Source of the DNA: Euleptes europaea
Lineage: Eukaryota > Chordata > Lepidosauria > Squamata > Sphaerodactylidae
Length of the DNA: 64,000 nt
NCBI RefSeq assembly: GCF_029931775.1
Contig: NC_079312.1
Location: 8,935,821-8,999,820 of the forward strand
Direction: 5' to 3'
The number at the start of each line of letters is the position of its first letter. Within the stretch, counting starts at the first letter, position 1. The notes below the pieces were generated by a model. It made no database searches. It had not been told where the DNA came from and worked only from the letters and a program-made list of their open reading frames with translations. Positions 37,529 through 47,897 of the stretch are shown one piece after another. Both the position numbers and the translations under genes were made by a program.

Positions 37529-37689
37529 AAATATTCCACTTTCCACCTGTCTTGGAAGCGGCGGCCCTCACTGTCAACTTTCCTTCTCTTATTTACAGTT
37601 GCCATTTTAGAAATTGGCCAGAAGGGGAAGGGATCATGTGAGCGCAGTGCACTATTGTGTATTGTCCCCTGTACTGAATAAAGATGGCA

Positions 37690-37850
37690 AGTGGAGGTTC
37701 TCTTCAGTTGCTGCAAAGATGAATTGCCTGCCCTTGTGGCTGTGTGTGATGAAGACACAGGACAGAGAGAAGTGAAGCTTCTATGTTGCAGCAAAGATGA
37801 ATTACCTGCCTTTATGGCTGTGTGTGGCGAAGACACAGCGCAGGGAGAAG
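37690..37850. repeat. 78-bp tandem duplication
   Basis: Two imperfect units, 'gcaaagatgaattgcctgcc' starting at 37,713 and 'gcaaagatgaattacctgcc' starting at 37,791, give a 78-bp period (26 codons). On the minus strand both units are open and in frame with the downstream hAT transposase start. Confidence 0.75.
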
Positions 37851-37879
37851 GAACACACCAAATCCCACGATGTCCAAGA

Positions 37880-38220
37880 GATCGCGACAATGCTGTCCCG
37901 CGCTCGGGCAAACCTCGCACATCAGAGGAGGAGATGGGCGGGCTCAGCTGAGAGGGGGAGGGGCGTCACAGCCGGGAAAGGGGCGGCCAGGCATCGCGGC
38001 AACCACACCCGGAGGCGGGAACCGCGGCGCAGCAACCCGATTGGCCCCAGACTCGCACGTCAAAGGAGGAGATGGGCGGGGCAGAGCTGGAGAGGCGGGG
38101 GGGGCGCCAGCAGGGGAGGCGGGGTGGAGGGAGCCGACGAGAGAGGGGGAGGGGCGCAGGCGCCGCTGAGAGAGGCCTTTTGGAGAACCGGCCAGGCAGG
38201 CGGGAGGCTCGGGAGGGGGC
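37880..38220. promoter_or_regulatory. GC/CpG-rich island next to hAT gene
   Basis: A strongly GC-rich stretch with many CpGs and repeated 'gaggaggagatgggcgggg'-like boxes (about 37,923 and 38,064). It lies immediately upstream (minus strand) of the extended hAT open frame and abuts the last finger remnant of the unit B array at 38,225. It could be the transposon's own promoter or an unrelated GC-rich insert. Confidence 0.4.
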
Positions 38221-38224
38221 TGAA

Positions 38225-38502
38225 GCGTTCTCAAAACTCCAGGGATTTCTATGGTTTCTCCCCTTTGTGAATCCTTTGATGGTGGCGATCCTGCCCATCC
38301 ATGAAATATTTAGTTTCGCCCATATTTCAAGATCTTTTTCTATTTTTGCTCATATCATTTCGTAGTTCTGCTTGAAGAGGTTGCTGCTCCTTTTGGGATT
38401 TGTATTCCTAGATGGTTGATGGGGTCTTTGGTCTCCCATGTGAACCTTTGATTAGAAGTAAGGTCTCAACTGACTGAAGCTTTTTCCACACTCCAGGTAT
38501 TT
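38225..38502 (-). pseudogene. Degenerate last fingers of unit B array
   Basis: Downstream of the array's stop codon, 38,455-38,502 still encodes '[12 protein letters not shown]', and 38,225-38,290 encodes another finger-like 'IKGFTKGRNHRNPW' remnant (out of frame). The array once extended at least two fingers further. About 120 bp of unrelated sequence (38,300-38,420) separates them. Confidence 0.7.
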
Positions 38503-40292
38503 CTATAGTTTCTTCCCTTTATGAATTTGTTGATGGGAAGTAAGACTGTCACTTTGCCTGAAGGTTTTTCCACACTCCAGGCATTTATATGGTTTCTCCC
38601 CTGTGTGAGTCTGTTGATGGGAAGTAAGGTTTTGTCTCTGTCGGAAGCTTTTCCCACATTCCAGACATTTATATGGCTTCTCTCCTGTGTGAATGCTTTC
38701 ATGGGCAGTTACGTGTGAACTCTTACGGAAGCTTTTCCCACACTCCAGGCATTTATATGGTTTCTCCCCTGTGTGAATCCTTCGATGAGAAGTAAAGCTT
38801 CCATTGTCACTGAAGCTTTTTCCACACTGCAGACATTTAAATGGTTTCTCCCCTGTGTGAGTTCGTTGATGGATAGTAAGGTACTGTCTCTGACTGAAGC
38901 TTTTCCCACATTCCAGACATTGACACGGCTTCTCCCCTGTGTGAGTTCGTTGGTGAGAAGTAAGGTTTCCTCTATCACGGAAGCTTTTTCCACACTCCAG
39001 GCATTTATATGGTTTCTCCCCTGTGTGAATTCTTTGATGGACAGTAAGGATTCCACACTCACTGAAGCTCTTTCCACACACCAGGCATTTATATGGTTTC
39101 TCCCCTGTATGAATCCTGTGATGGGTAGTAAGGCTTCCACTGAATTTGTAGCTTTTCCCACACTCCAGGCATTTATATGGTTTCTCTCCTGTGTGAATCC
39201 TTTGATGGGAAGTAAGACTGTCATTCCGACTGAAGCTTTTCCCACACTCCAGGCATGTATATGGTTTCTCCCCTGTGTGAATCCTCCAATGAATATTAAG
39301 GTTTCCACTATCACTGAAGCTTTTTCCACACTCCAGGCATTTATATGGTTTCTCCCCTGTGTGAATCCTTTGATGGGTAGTAAGGTTTGAACTCCGACTG
39401 AAGCTTTTCCCACACACCAGGCATTCATATGGTTTCTCCCCTGTGTGAATTCTTTGATGGCCAGTAAGGATTCGACGCTCACTGAAGCTCTTTCCACACA
39501 CCAGGCATTTATATAGTTTCTCCCCTGTGTGAATCCTTTGATGGGAAGTAAGGTTTGAACACTGACTGAACCTTTTCCCACACACCAGGCATTCATATGG
39601 TTTCTCCCCTGTGTGAGTTCGTTGATGGGAAGTAATATGTGAATGCTTATGGAAGCTTTTTCCACACTCCAGGCATTCATATGGTTTCTCCCCTGTGTGA
39701 ATTCTTTGATGGGAAGTAAGGCTTCCACTCTCACTGAAGCTTTTTCCACACTCCAGGCATTTATATGATTTCTCCCTTGTGTGAATTCTTTTATGGGAAG
39801 TAAGGTTTGAACTGTGACTGAAGCTTTTTCCACACTCCAGGAACTTCTTCCCTGTGTGTCTCCTCTGATGAGAAGTAAGACAATCACTCTGAGAAAAGCT
39901 TTCCCCGCATAATAGGCATTCATATGGCTTCTCATTTGTGATAATTCTTTCATGGGAAATTAGGTTATGTTTCTGCCCAAAGTCTTTTCCACGCTCCACC
40001 CATTTATATAGCTTCTTTTGATGAGAGGTATTTTCTTGAATGTTAAGAGCTGATTTTTCAGGCATTTTCCCCCTGCTTGCAGTGCACTCATTCTTATTGT
40101 CTCCTTGGTATATTTTTTGCAATACAGATTCTCCTGCCAGTAAAAGACTGGAATTATTCCTCCCTTTAGGTGGCTGTACTCCCTCCTGCTTTCTCAGTGC
40201 AGCACCCTTGTCTTTCATATCTGAATATGTATCTTCTTTCTCCATCACTGGATGTTCTTTTGTTTCCTTCACTGACTCCCACACAGCTCCTC
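38503..40292 (-). CDS. KRAB-ZNF finger exon of unit B, open
   Basis: The acceptor is 'ctctttctttcag' and the first base 40,292; phase 1 entry gives [14 protein letters not shown]. An open frame of about 596 codons follows. A spacer of about 125 residues precedes a C2H2 array. Finger 1 has lost both Cys, and finger 3 has lost its first Cys through a short deletion at [10 protein letters not shown]. Fingers 2 and 4-18 keep all four ligands, giving 16 good fingers. Linkers are mostly TGEKPYKC. Finger positions -1, 2, 3 and 6 vary among fingers, as expected for sequence-specific DNA binding. The stop follows HKGKKL. It is the best candidate for a functional gene here; expected role: KRAB/TRIM28-directed silencing of a DNA target, often a transposon (family knowledge). 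Confidence 0.93.
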
Positions 40293-40299
40293 CTGAAAG

Positions 40300-42115
40300 A
40301 AAGAGAAACCTGGTGTGATTCTAGGATACTTTGCCCAGATATCTGCGGAAGATATTTGTTTTGCTTTGTAATGGTTGTGGTTGCATTTTGCAGGGGTTCA
40401 GGGGTTCAGTTCAGACAGTCTTTTGAGAGTTCTCCCCCTTGCATTCTTTATTCCTTCAAAATTCCAAGCTGAGTATGTTGGCAGAGTCACTATTTGTACA
40501 ATAATAAATGTAGCCAAAGAGGGCAAAAGAGAGTAAAAGTTACCTAAAAGTAACCCAATCATTTTAAGTGTCTATTTTCCGCCTGGGTGAAATTACAGGG
40601 GGGAGTGTTTAGGGGTGGGGCTGTGGGGAGAGGAAGGTCACTCTTTAAGAAAGAGGCAGCCATTTGTGCTTTAACACACATATAGCAGAGGGTCTGAAGA
40701 GAGGTGGCCTGCCAGATGAAGAGAAGGTAATCTAACAAGAAAGGATGAAACAACAGTTATTTTTGTTTACCATCACAGTGGTAAGTTTTAGATCTCGGGA
40801 ACAAGGGATGTATTTTCCTCTTTTTGATTTTCTCTGTGTTGAGATGTCCTAGTGGATGGCTGGGGTGGCTTAGAAGACATTGAGAGGGTGATAGAAATGA
40901 TTGGTGCCCCCCCTCCCTGCCACTGGCACCTTAGACAATTTGTCTACGGCCACCTCATGGATTGGCCACCCTGTGTGGGCTAATACTTTTACCAAGACTC
41001 TGGTTGCCAGCCAACAGACTGCAATTCTTAATGAATGCAGGTGGGGGCAGCAGAGACTAACCCCAGATGAAAAAAGAAAGGGGAGGGGAAAGGCTGGAAA
41101 AAGGTCAATTCCTCATTGTGGTCTAGAAACTCAAGATCAGAACAGGCAGATTTCATCCCCCCTACTCAAAACAATGAGGTCCTTTTACCATACACAGCAC
41201 AAGCAAACAGCAAAAAAGGACCCTAGGACATGAACCAAATCAACTGTTATGCAGGAGGTAAGAATTCATAGGCTTGGACACATTTTCCAGTGTCTTGTTT
41301 GGGAGTCTGGTCATGTGACAGACTAGGTGGCCTTGCGGAATCTGCAGCTTGTGACAAATAGATGGACAGCATTTCACTGGGAAAGCGATGGACAGAAGAG
41401 CCTACACAGATCACAGTGTTCTGACTGCTTAAGGCATTTCCTGCTTTATGGAAGGATACACACTGGCTTTAAGCAGGGGGCAGCCAGTCCTTCAGGATTT
41501 TTTCTGGGGTTAGCTGTTCTTAGTGAAGGCATTGAGAAGCAACGAGCACGGACCAGAGAAAAACCGTCATAGGACCAGAGATGACTGGTCAGATGAAGAA
41601 GCTAACTGGAATCACTTTAAGCTGACCTGCGATCCTGGAAAGAGGTGATCACCTTGCTGAGGTCTAGCAACTTGATTACAATGCCAGAAGTATAAAACCC
41701 CTTTCCCAGTGGCAAAAACAGGACCTGCAGGGTAGTTTTACTACACTTCCTCCCACCAGAACTGGAATGACCTTTCCTCCTGTCCTAAGAAGAACACCCT
41801 ACAATTTGGGAATGTAACATACATCCCCTCTTCCAGGATGATATGGGAGGAAAGGTGGACTGGAAAAAATAAAGCATCAAATTAACATTCAAAACAGAAC
41901 CCAACCAGGAACATGATTTCACTCTCAGTTCACCTTAATTCCCTCAAAGAGTGGCAGCTGTCACTCATCCATTCTTGCGGAAGGGAGAAGCACTCCTGCC
42001 TCTCACAAAAAGCATACCTGGGAGTCTGCAGCACATCCCACTCAGCCCTCGGCCACCCTGGCCAACCCTCTGGACTGTGACTACTCTGTTCCCATCATCC
42101 CCTGCCCCTCTGGGG
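40300..42115. other. Intron of unit B gene, no identified gene
   Basis: Open frames at 40,901-41,233 and 41,327-41,572 lack domain signatures. No clear repeat was recognised; some of it may be old LINE or LTR sequence. Confidence 0.35.
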
Positions 42116-42119
42116 GGGG

Positions 42120-43392
42120 TGTTGTCACGGTCTCTGACATAATTATGGTATTCTGTGAACATGTGCAGAATTAATTCCATGTAATTCCATATGTAGGGCT
42201 TAAACACATCATGCAAACTGAGCCACTGCAGAGGTTTGTGTAATGTATAATGAAAGTCTGTGTAATGCTGACAAGCTGACAGAATTCTCTCAAGGTCAGC
42301 TCTATCAAGAGCTAACTAATTATGTCACTCTGGTTTTGTCCTTGAAGAGGACGAGCAAAGCACCTTTCCTTATCTATCAATAAGATGTGACCAAAATCAC
42401 CTTTCTGACTCAGCTGCCAGATGTCAGAATCTCAAAAGCAGAACACTTTTGCCCTTCTCAAGGTCTCAAGATATCTTAATGTACTAAGAGTGCATTAATA
42501 GCTTAAACTGTGCTTTTTATAGTTTAAAGGCATTAAATTCTCTCAAAGATATGAGTAATATGCTTTCTTGCTCTTCTGTAATCTCGCTCAAGGCTATGTA
42601 ACTGACCAAAGTAAACAATGTCACTTTGCAGGTGACAAGTGTAAACAATAATTGCGTTTTATGAGTTATATAGTTAAACATTGTGCTACAGATTTCTAAG
42701 TAGTCTCATTTAATGCATATTGTCCTAACGAAGAGGATGGTATAAAAATTATGTATATAATGTGATCATGTAACTCAGAAATGAGTGTTTATACTTTACG
42801 CTGTGGACTGAAAGGAAAGGAAGACCATATATGGACATAAGAACATGAGCAGCTGCTACTAAGCCATTTCTGCACTGCTCCTGATATCTGATAAGAGGGA
42901 ATAAAAGGTATCCCTCTTAATGGATAAGAGATTTCTCTTCACTCTTAATGAGTCTAGAAACAGTATAAATACAGCTACAGTTAGCCCAGAGATTTAGAAC
43001 CTTCCAAAAGGCTCTCAGAAAAAGCTGAATGGTATGTATGGTTTAAATACTTTACTGTAGACTTTGTGAATTAGATACTTTGAACTGAATCAGAATAATT
43101 TGACTGTTATATTTTATAAGTTGGATTTTGAAACCGAATAGTATGTAAGACTTGCTTGCTTTTACTGCATACATTGTAACTGCATACATTGTATTTTTAC
43201 AAGAGTTTTTATAGAAGTGTTAAAGACTTGATAATCTGCATTTACACATATTTTACTAGAAGTATATCAATAAAAAGACTTGCTTTTTAAAAGAAAGTAA
43301 AGTTGTTGAGTCCTGCTTAACCAATGACTGGCTGAATAAGATACTTTCACTTCTCAGTAAGTGGAACATTCTAACAGCCTGTCATTCGAACA
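42120..43392 (+). mobile_element. Long LTR-like block (fossil)
   Basis: It begins TGTTGTCACGG and ends TTCGAACA, with a TATA box (tataaatac near 42,964) and a polyadenylation signal (aataaaaag near 43,269) in plus-strand order, as in an endogenous-retrovirus LTR. It interrupts DNA that is continuous in unit A (compare 19,330-19,390). No clean target duplication was found and the right edge is uncertain. It is a remnant without genes. Confidence 0.5.
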
Positions 43393-43614
43393 GCACGATC
43401 CGCTTCAGTGTCTGCCTGGGAGTGCTCCCCCTTGCTAAGATCCCTTCTGCAAGTTTCTTGGGGTACAAACTCAGCTTCCTAAGTGGCTGATCTAGACAAC
43501 AAGAAATTAGATGTTAATCAGAAGGGACAAATCCTGGCAGTGAACACACCAGGGCTTAAAAGGATGGCAGGGAGCTGTTCCTGTTGGCAGCAGAAGATAG
43601 CTCGCAATAATAGA

Positions 43615-43825
43615 TTTAACTTGTGGGCGGAAAGGTACTGGCTGGATTGAGTTGTTTGACAGTGGAATCAGCTACTTAGGGAGATGGTGAGCTCCTTCTC
43701 ACTGGCAGTCTTTAAGCAGAAGCTGGACAAACACTGGTCAGGGATGCTCTAGGCTGATCCTGCATTAAGCTGAGGGTTGGACTAGATGGCCTATATGGCC
43801 CCTTCCAACTCTCTGATTCTGGCTG
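43615..43825 (+). mobile_element. CR1 LINE 3' end
   Basis: 'tctttaagcagaagctggac', 'ttggactagatggcctatat' and 'ccccttccaactctctgatt' mark a short CR1 3' end within a KRAB-cassette intron. Confidence 0.8.
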
Positions 43826-43829
43826 GGAT

Positions 43830-44840
43830 TTCAAATGTGCGGGGAAAGCCAGGATTTCCTCTGCAAGAGGTTGGATTTTATATTGCCCCACTGTATGTGC
43901 AGACCCTTTAGAGTCACTTGGAACACTGCTCTGTGCTGGAGGAGGTGATAAAGTATGTGATAACGTAAGAGCTGTCTGGAGTTCTTTTGGGACATGTCTC
44001 TGCGCCTTGTAGTGGATGAGAGGCAGAGGGACAAGAGATGCATGACAGTTATCGTGCCAGAACACGTCGGCGTTTCTATGATTAAAGTAACGTGAGGAAG
44101 GTGGTCGTCTCCACCCAGAGAGTGCCACTGACAACCAAAAGGGAAAACACACCAGCTCTTGGATGTGTTGTTAACACCTGTACATCAGCAGGTCCATGTT
44201 CTGGGGGTCTACAGCCCCAGGAATCGGCACCCAGACTGCCTAATGACCTCGGAGTACACATGAGGAAGGGTTCCTTTGTTTGTGGTGCTTGCTGCTTTTT
44301 GATTACTGAGAGCAGCATACTCGATCGTGTGGTTGCAACGAAGGATGACAGAGTGGAATCATCATAAAGATGTTTGCAGGGGGCATCATGCAATCAATAA
44401 AGACCAGATACGTCACAGGTGGCAAGTGCCACGATAGTAACCTTTCTTTTATTTTGATTAGTGCACCTAGTATCCTGAGTTTGTGCCTTATAGAAATAAA
44501 GTTATTAAGAGAGTCTGCACATTTCCTCATCCACCTCCTTTTGCTACCTTGCATTTTAAAGTAAGACAGTCATGAAGAGCTGATTTCATCTAGGGTGGTG
44601 GCAGTGAAAAGAAAAAGGAGGGCGAGACAGTGGCTGGTCTTCGCCACAGCTTTGCTTTGCTTTGAAGGCACAGCGTCCCAGCATCAAGGCCAGGTACCTC
44701 TAGTTAAAGGGATCCCAGGAGAAACAAGGCTGGAAATCACACTGCCCTGAAAGCTTCTGCCTGTCCAAGTGGAAAATACTCGCACTGTATGTGGCCAAGA
44801 ACTGTTCATCTGGCACTTCTCTGATTACAGGAAGAAAAGT
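43830..44840. other. KRAB-cassette intron, unit B proximal
   Basis: The ends align with the unit A cassette introns (43,830-44,010 with 21,280-21,440; 44,690-44,780 with 21,485-21,570). The middle (about 44,040-44,650) is extra, unassigned DNA. The KRAB-B exon expected after 44,780 is absent. Confidence 0.5.
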
Positions 44841-44844
44841 TGGT

Positions 44845-45079
44845 TTTTATACCTTCCTTTTTTTTTTTTTACCTTTAAGCACTTTCAAAGTGGCTTACAA
44901 TCACCTTCCCTTCCCCTCCTCACAGACACCTTGTGAGGCAGGTGGGGCTGAGAGAGTTCGGAGGGAGCTGTGACTGGCCCAAGGTCACCCAACTAGCTTC
45001 ATGTGGAGGAGTGGGGAATCAAACCCAGTTCTCCAGATTAGAGTCTGCTGCTGTTAGCCACGACACCACGCTGGCTCCT
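44845..45079 (-). mobile_element. tRNA-derived SINE (squamate)
   Basis: Minus-strand copy: tail 'gaagaaaagttggtttttat', a poly-T expansion at 44,861-44,872, body 'cccaaggtcacccaactagc', head 'cacgacaccacgctggctcc'. Confidence 0.85.
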
Positions 45080-45234
45080 TGCTCAGGTCAGAGTGAAATG
45101 CCAGCTAAGAACAAAAAGGTGGCAGAGCAACCACCAGAGTTCGCTCCACAGCTGCATCTTCAGCCCAGGTAAGGCAAGGCTCAGGCTGCAGGGAGGCCCC
45201 TGCGTATTCTGCCCCGTCTTCCCTTGGCACCTCA

Positions 45235-45350
45235 TCCACAGAATCAACAGAATTGGAAGGGAACACCAAGGTCATCTAGTCCAACCCCCTGCACAATGCA
45301 GGAAATCCACAACTACCTCCCCCCCACACCCCTAGTGACCCCTACTCCAT
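45235..45350 (-). mobile_element. CR1 LINE 3' tip
   Basis: The plus strand reads 'agaattggaagggaacacca', 'tctagtccaaccccctgcac' and 'aatccacaactacctccccc', the conserved CR1 3' end in reverse. Confidence 0.8.
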
Positions 45351-45513
45351 GCCCAGAAGATGGCCAAGATGCCCTCCCTCTCATGACCACCTGTCAGGTG
45401 GTCCAGACACAGGACTGCCAGGCAGGGGTCCCCTCTCTGCAAGGAGTGTCCAGAACTCCTCCCCCATCAGAGGAAGGGTCATGGAGGGTGGCAGAGATTA
45501 GCCATTGGGCTCA

Positions 45514-45750
<237 letters not shown>

Positions 45751-46214
45751 TTACATCAGCGGAAAGCTGGTCCAGGGGTGGGGGAGGCTGAAAAGCAAGA
45801 GACAGCAAATTGATACTGAAAGAGCAGCCCAAAGAGGCAACAAGAACCCCATAGGGACACTTGGCTTTCTCCTTCCAGTGCTCCATGGGGCATCTTGAGG
45901 CCACTGAGGTTGTCCTCATGGGCAGGGGGCAAACAGCCTTGCGGGGAAGCTTCTGCAGATGTCTACATGGAAAATACAACATTGTTTTCTCTATGAAATT
46001 CATTTTCCAGTATTGTTTCCACAGTCCCTGCTTGGTCTTCTCTGCGGTTGCCATCCTAGACAGAGGGTGACCAAGTCCCTGCCTCCCCAGTGGGCAGACT
46101 CGACATCCTGTGGCACCAGAACGAAGGACAAGAAGCCTGATCCTGTGAGCCTTGCAACAGAGAAAGAAGTATTCCTGCCCTCCGCTTCACCTCTCTCCAG
46201 TGACACCCGCTTAC

Positions 46215-46300
46215 CTGGGCTGGCTGCATGGTGCCTCTTGTCCCTTCACTGCACAGAAGAGATGGCGGAGAAAGCATCCAGGGTGTCATTCCATTGCTGC
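46215..46300 (-). CDS. Start/linker exon, proximal cassette of unit B
   Basis: An 86-bp exon, acceptor 'ctctccctcccag', donor 'GCCCAG|gtaagc'. In-frame ATGs give MTPWMLSPPSLLCSEGTRG and, at the 3' end, MQPAQ (ATG 46,229-46,227). A short out-of-frame ATG-GAA-TGA sits at the 5' edge and could act as a minimal upstream ORF. The KRAB frame is open through the exon. It is homologous to the three other linker exons. Confidence 0.8.
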
Positions 46301-46319
46301 CTGGGAGGGAGAGGAAGAA

Positions 46320-46980
46320 AGAGGATGGGAAACCCCTCCCCTCCTTGAAATGCTTCCTCCCAACCTCACCAAATCCATTCCTGGGTGATGTCCCTGACCC
46401 TGCCTGAAGCCAAACCACTCTCTCCTCCTCTGCTCACGGAAGCCAACCCATTCGCTTGCACCACACAATAAAGGAGAATGTGGCTGGGAATGTGGCGGCA
46501 GAGCCCTCAGCTGACTGGATGGACTGCCTGACGATGGGAGGTGCAAGCTATTAATGACAATCTCCCTGCACAGAGAAAATTAGCCCTGCACAGAAGCAGT
46601 TCCTGCCCTAATGCTTTTCTGTGGCAGGGACATTTCACCAGAGGGGAAAATGTATCCCTCCACCCACAGTCTCAACTGAAGCTCCCTTGAATCCATGCAT
46701 GGAAAAACCAGGAGGAAAGGGCCAGAATTCACACCATCCGCTCCACCCCCTCAGGTCTCTGCTAGCTCTTCCTTCCTCCTGGATACATGGACCAGGCCTG
46801 AGACTCACATTTAAACACATGCCAGACAGGGGCAATATCTCTTCCCTGATGATTTCCTGAAACTGTGTTTAACAATATGTTGGGGCTTGTGGGGGGGGGG
46901 GGAGAGACACCCCTACCACCTTGCTTGAAAGACTGCCTCCCAGAGTGGACAATATTTGGCTAGACTTGGCATAAGGGCCA
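46320..46980. other. Duplicated cassette intron
   Basis: Aligns with 24,930-25,430 and 50,100-50,480 (shared 'ccctgaccctgcctgaagcc', 'gagaatgtggctgggaatg', 'ttctgtggcaggga'). No gene; a poly-G run lies at 46,891. Confidence 0.5.
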
Positions 46981-46984
46981 TAAG

Positions 46985-47295
46985 AAGAAGAGTTGGTTTT
47001 TATATGGCGACTTTCTCTACCATTTAAGGCTGAATCAAACCAGCTTACAACTACCTTCCCTTCCCCTTCCCACAACAGACACCTTGTGTGGTAGGTGGGG
47101 CTGAGAGAGCTCTAAGAGCTGTGACTAGCCCAAGGTCACCCAGCAGGCTTCAGTGTAGGAGTGGAGAAAGAAATCCAGTTCACCAGATTAGCATCCAGTG
47201 CTCATGTGGAGGAGTGGGGAATCAAACCCGGTTCTCCAGATCAGAGTCCACTGCTCCAAACCACCTCTTTTAACCACTACACCATGCTGGCTTGG
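46985..47295 (-). mobile_element. tRNA-derived SINE (squamate)
   Basis: Minus-strand copy: 'aagaagagttggtttttata' tail, 'cccaaggtcacccagcaggc' body, 'cactacaccatgctggcttg' head. Confidence 0.87.
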
Positions 47296-47317
47296 GAGAA
47301 GGAAGCTACCTATTTTC

Positions 47318-47541
47318 ATTGGTTCTTGTAGGTTATCCGGGCTGTGTAACCATGGTCTTGGAATTTTCTTTCCTGATGTTTCACCAGCAGCTGTGGCAGG
47401 CATCTTCAGAGTAGTAAGATGCCTGCCACAGCTGCTGGCGAAACGTCAGGAAAGAAAATTCCAAGACCACGGTTACACAGCCCGGATAACCTACAAGAAC
47501 CAATGAACTCTGACCGTGAAAGCCTTCGACAATATTTTGAA
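47318..47541. mobile_element. Inverted-end Penelope-like insertion, palindromic
   Basis: Two terminal segments are joined almost back to back in inverted orientation: minus 47,321-47,408 and plus about 47,413-47,535, meeting at 'catcttcagagtagtaagatg'. An exact 12-bp duplication CTACCTATTTTC flanks the insertion (47,306-47,317 and 47,542-47,553). The hammerhead core is partly lost at the junction on the plus arm and altered on the minus arm. Confidence 0.9.
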
Positions 47542-47689
47542 CTACCTATTTTCCTTAGTTCAAGTTCTACAGGCACCATTTCAGCATCCACAATTCAGCA
47601 AAGCTCTCTGAAACGCAAACTGGAAATCCACCCACCCTTGAAAGAAAGGGCAGACCACATAAAGTCTCCGGACAAACTGATCCACCTAC

Positions 47690-47779
47690 TTGCCAATCTT
47701 TCTTCTTCAGAGATCCAGAGGAACAGCTCTTCCTGTTCTCCCAGCCAGGATACGAGGTCAGATTTGGCCATCTTAGGTT
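47690..47779 (-). CDS. KRAB-B exon, distal cassette of unit B
   Basis: A 90-bp exon encodes 'PKMAKSDLVSWLGEQEELFL' and then WISEEERLA, one codon shorter than the unit A copies and more diverged. Acceptor 'ctgatatatag'; the last exon base is A rather than G before 'gtaggt', which may weaken the donor. Phase 1 on both sides. Its KRAB-A partner at 49,471 has a damaged donor. Confidence 0.8.
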
Positions 47780-47897
47780 CTATATATCAGGAGAAAACCC
47801 ACAAATACCGCTTCTGTGAGCACATCAGTTCAGTAGTTCTAAGTGAGGTTGACTATCCCTCCAGAAATACACAATAGACAACTAATAAGGGAGGAGG

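Larger units (their letters stand above)
35377..37605 (-). pseudogene. hAT transposase, GTF2IRD2-like, interrupted
   Basis: The N-terminus is MATVNKRRKVDSEGRRFQDR with WKVEYF. The BED-finger continuation 'AVYKEFNVKRHYQSTHSTYD' lies beyond the Penelope insertion. The central region (36,700-36,050) has 'FFSIACDESTDLSDTAQLLI', 'VSGIITDGAPAMTGERSGL' and 'LHCIIHQQVLC', the conserved hAT catalytic blocks. The C-terminal dimerisation part (about 35,570-35,380) has 'EKYLCEKTFSAMNFNKNRVR' and ends at TAG 35,377-35,379. At least two frame breaks occur (near 36,715-36,700 and 36,050-35,950). The same domain order is found in the host-domesticated GTF2IRD2 and related proteins; this copy is not intact. 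Confidence 0.85.
34926..37673 (-). mobile_element. hAT transposon, GTF2IRD2/Charlie type
   Basis: The 3' end reads 'tagggatgtccaaacttttt' on the plus strand, a hAT-Charlie-like end; the 5' end is near 'attgtcccctg' (37,673). Between them is one transposase gene (37,605-35,377) interrupted by a Penelope-like insertion (37,127-37,540). Target duplications were not found, so the outer limits are provisional. Confidence 0.75.

Noticed and set aside
38700-39900. Long open frames overlapping the finger array in other frames and on the plus strand (for example 414 codons on the minus strand and 205 on the plus strand)
   Set aside because: They arise from the 84-bp periodic C2H2 repeats, which keep shadow frames open; their residues repeat with the finger period and carry no fold signature.
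38500-39900. Regular 84-bp repeats that could suggest a CRISPR array or satellite
   Set aside because: They translate into C2H2 fingers with TGEKPYKC linkers; there are no unique spacers, and the context is vertebrate.
43390-44840. Hidden KRAB-B exon for the proximal unit B cassette
   Set aside because: No KPDLI..WLE-type coding block or matching splice sites were found; alignment with unit A indicates a deletion instead.
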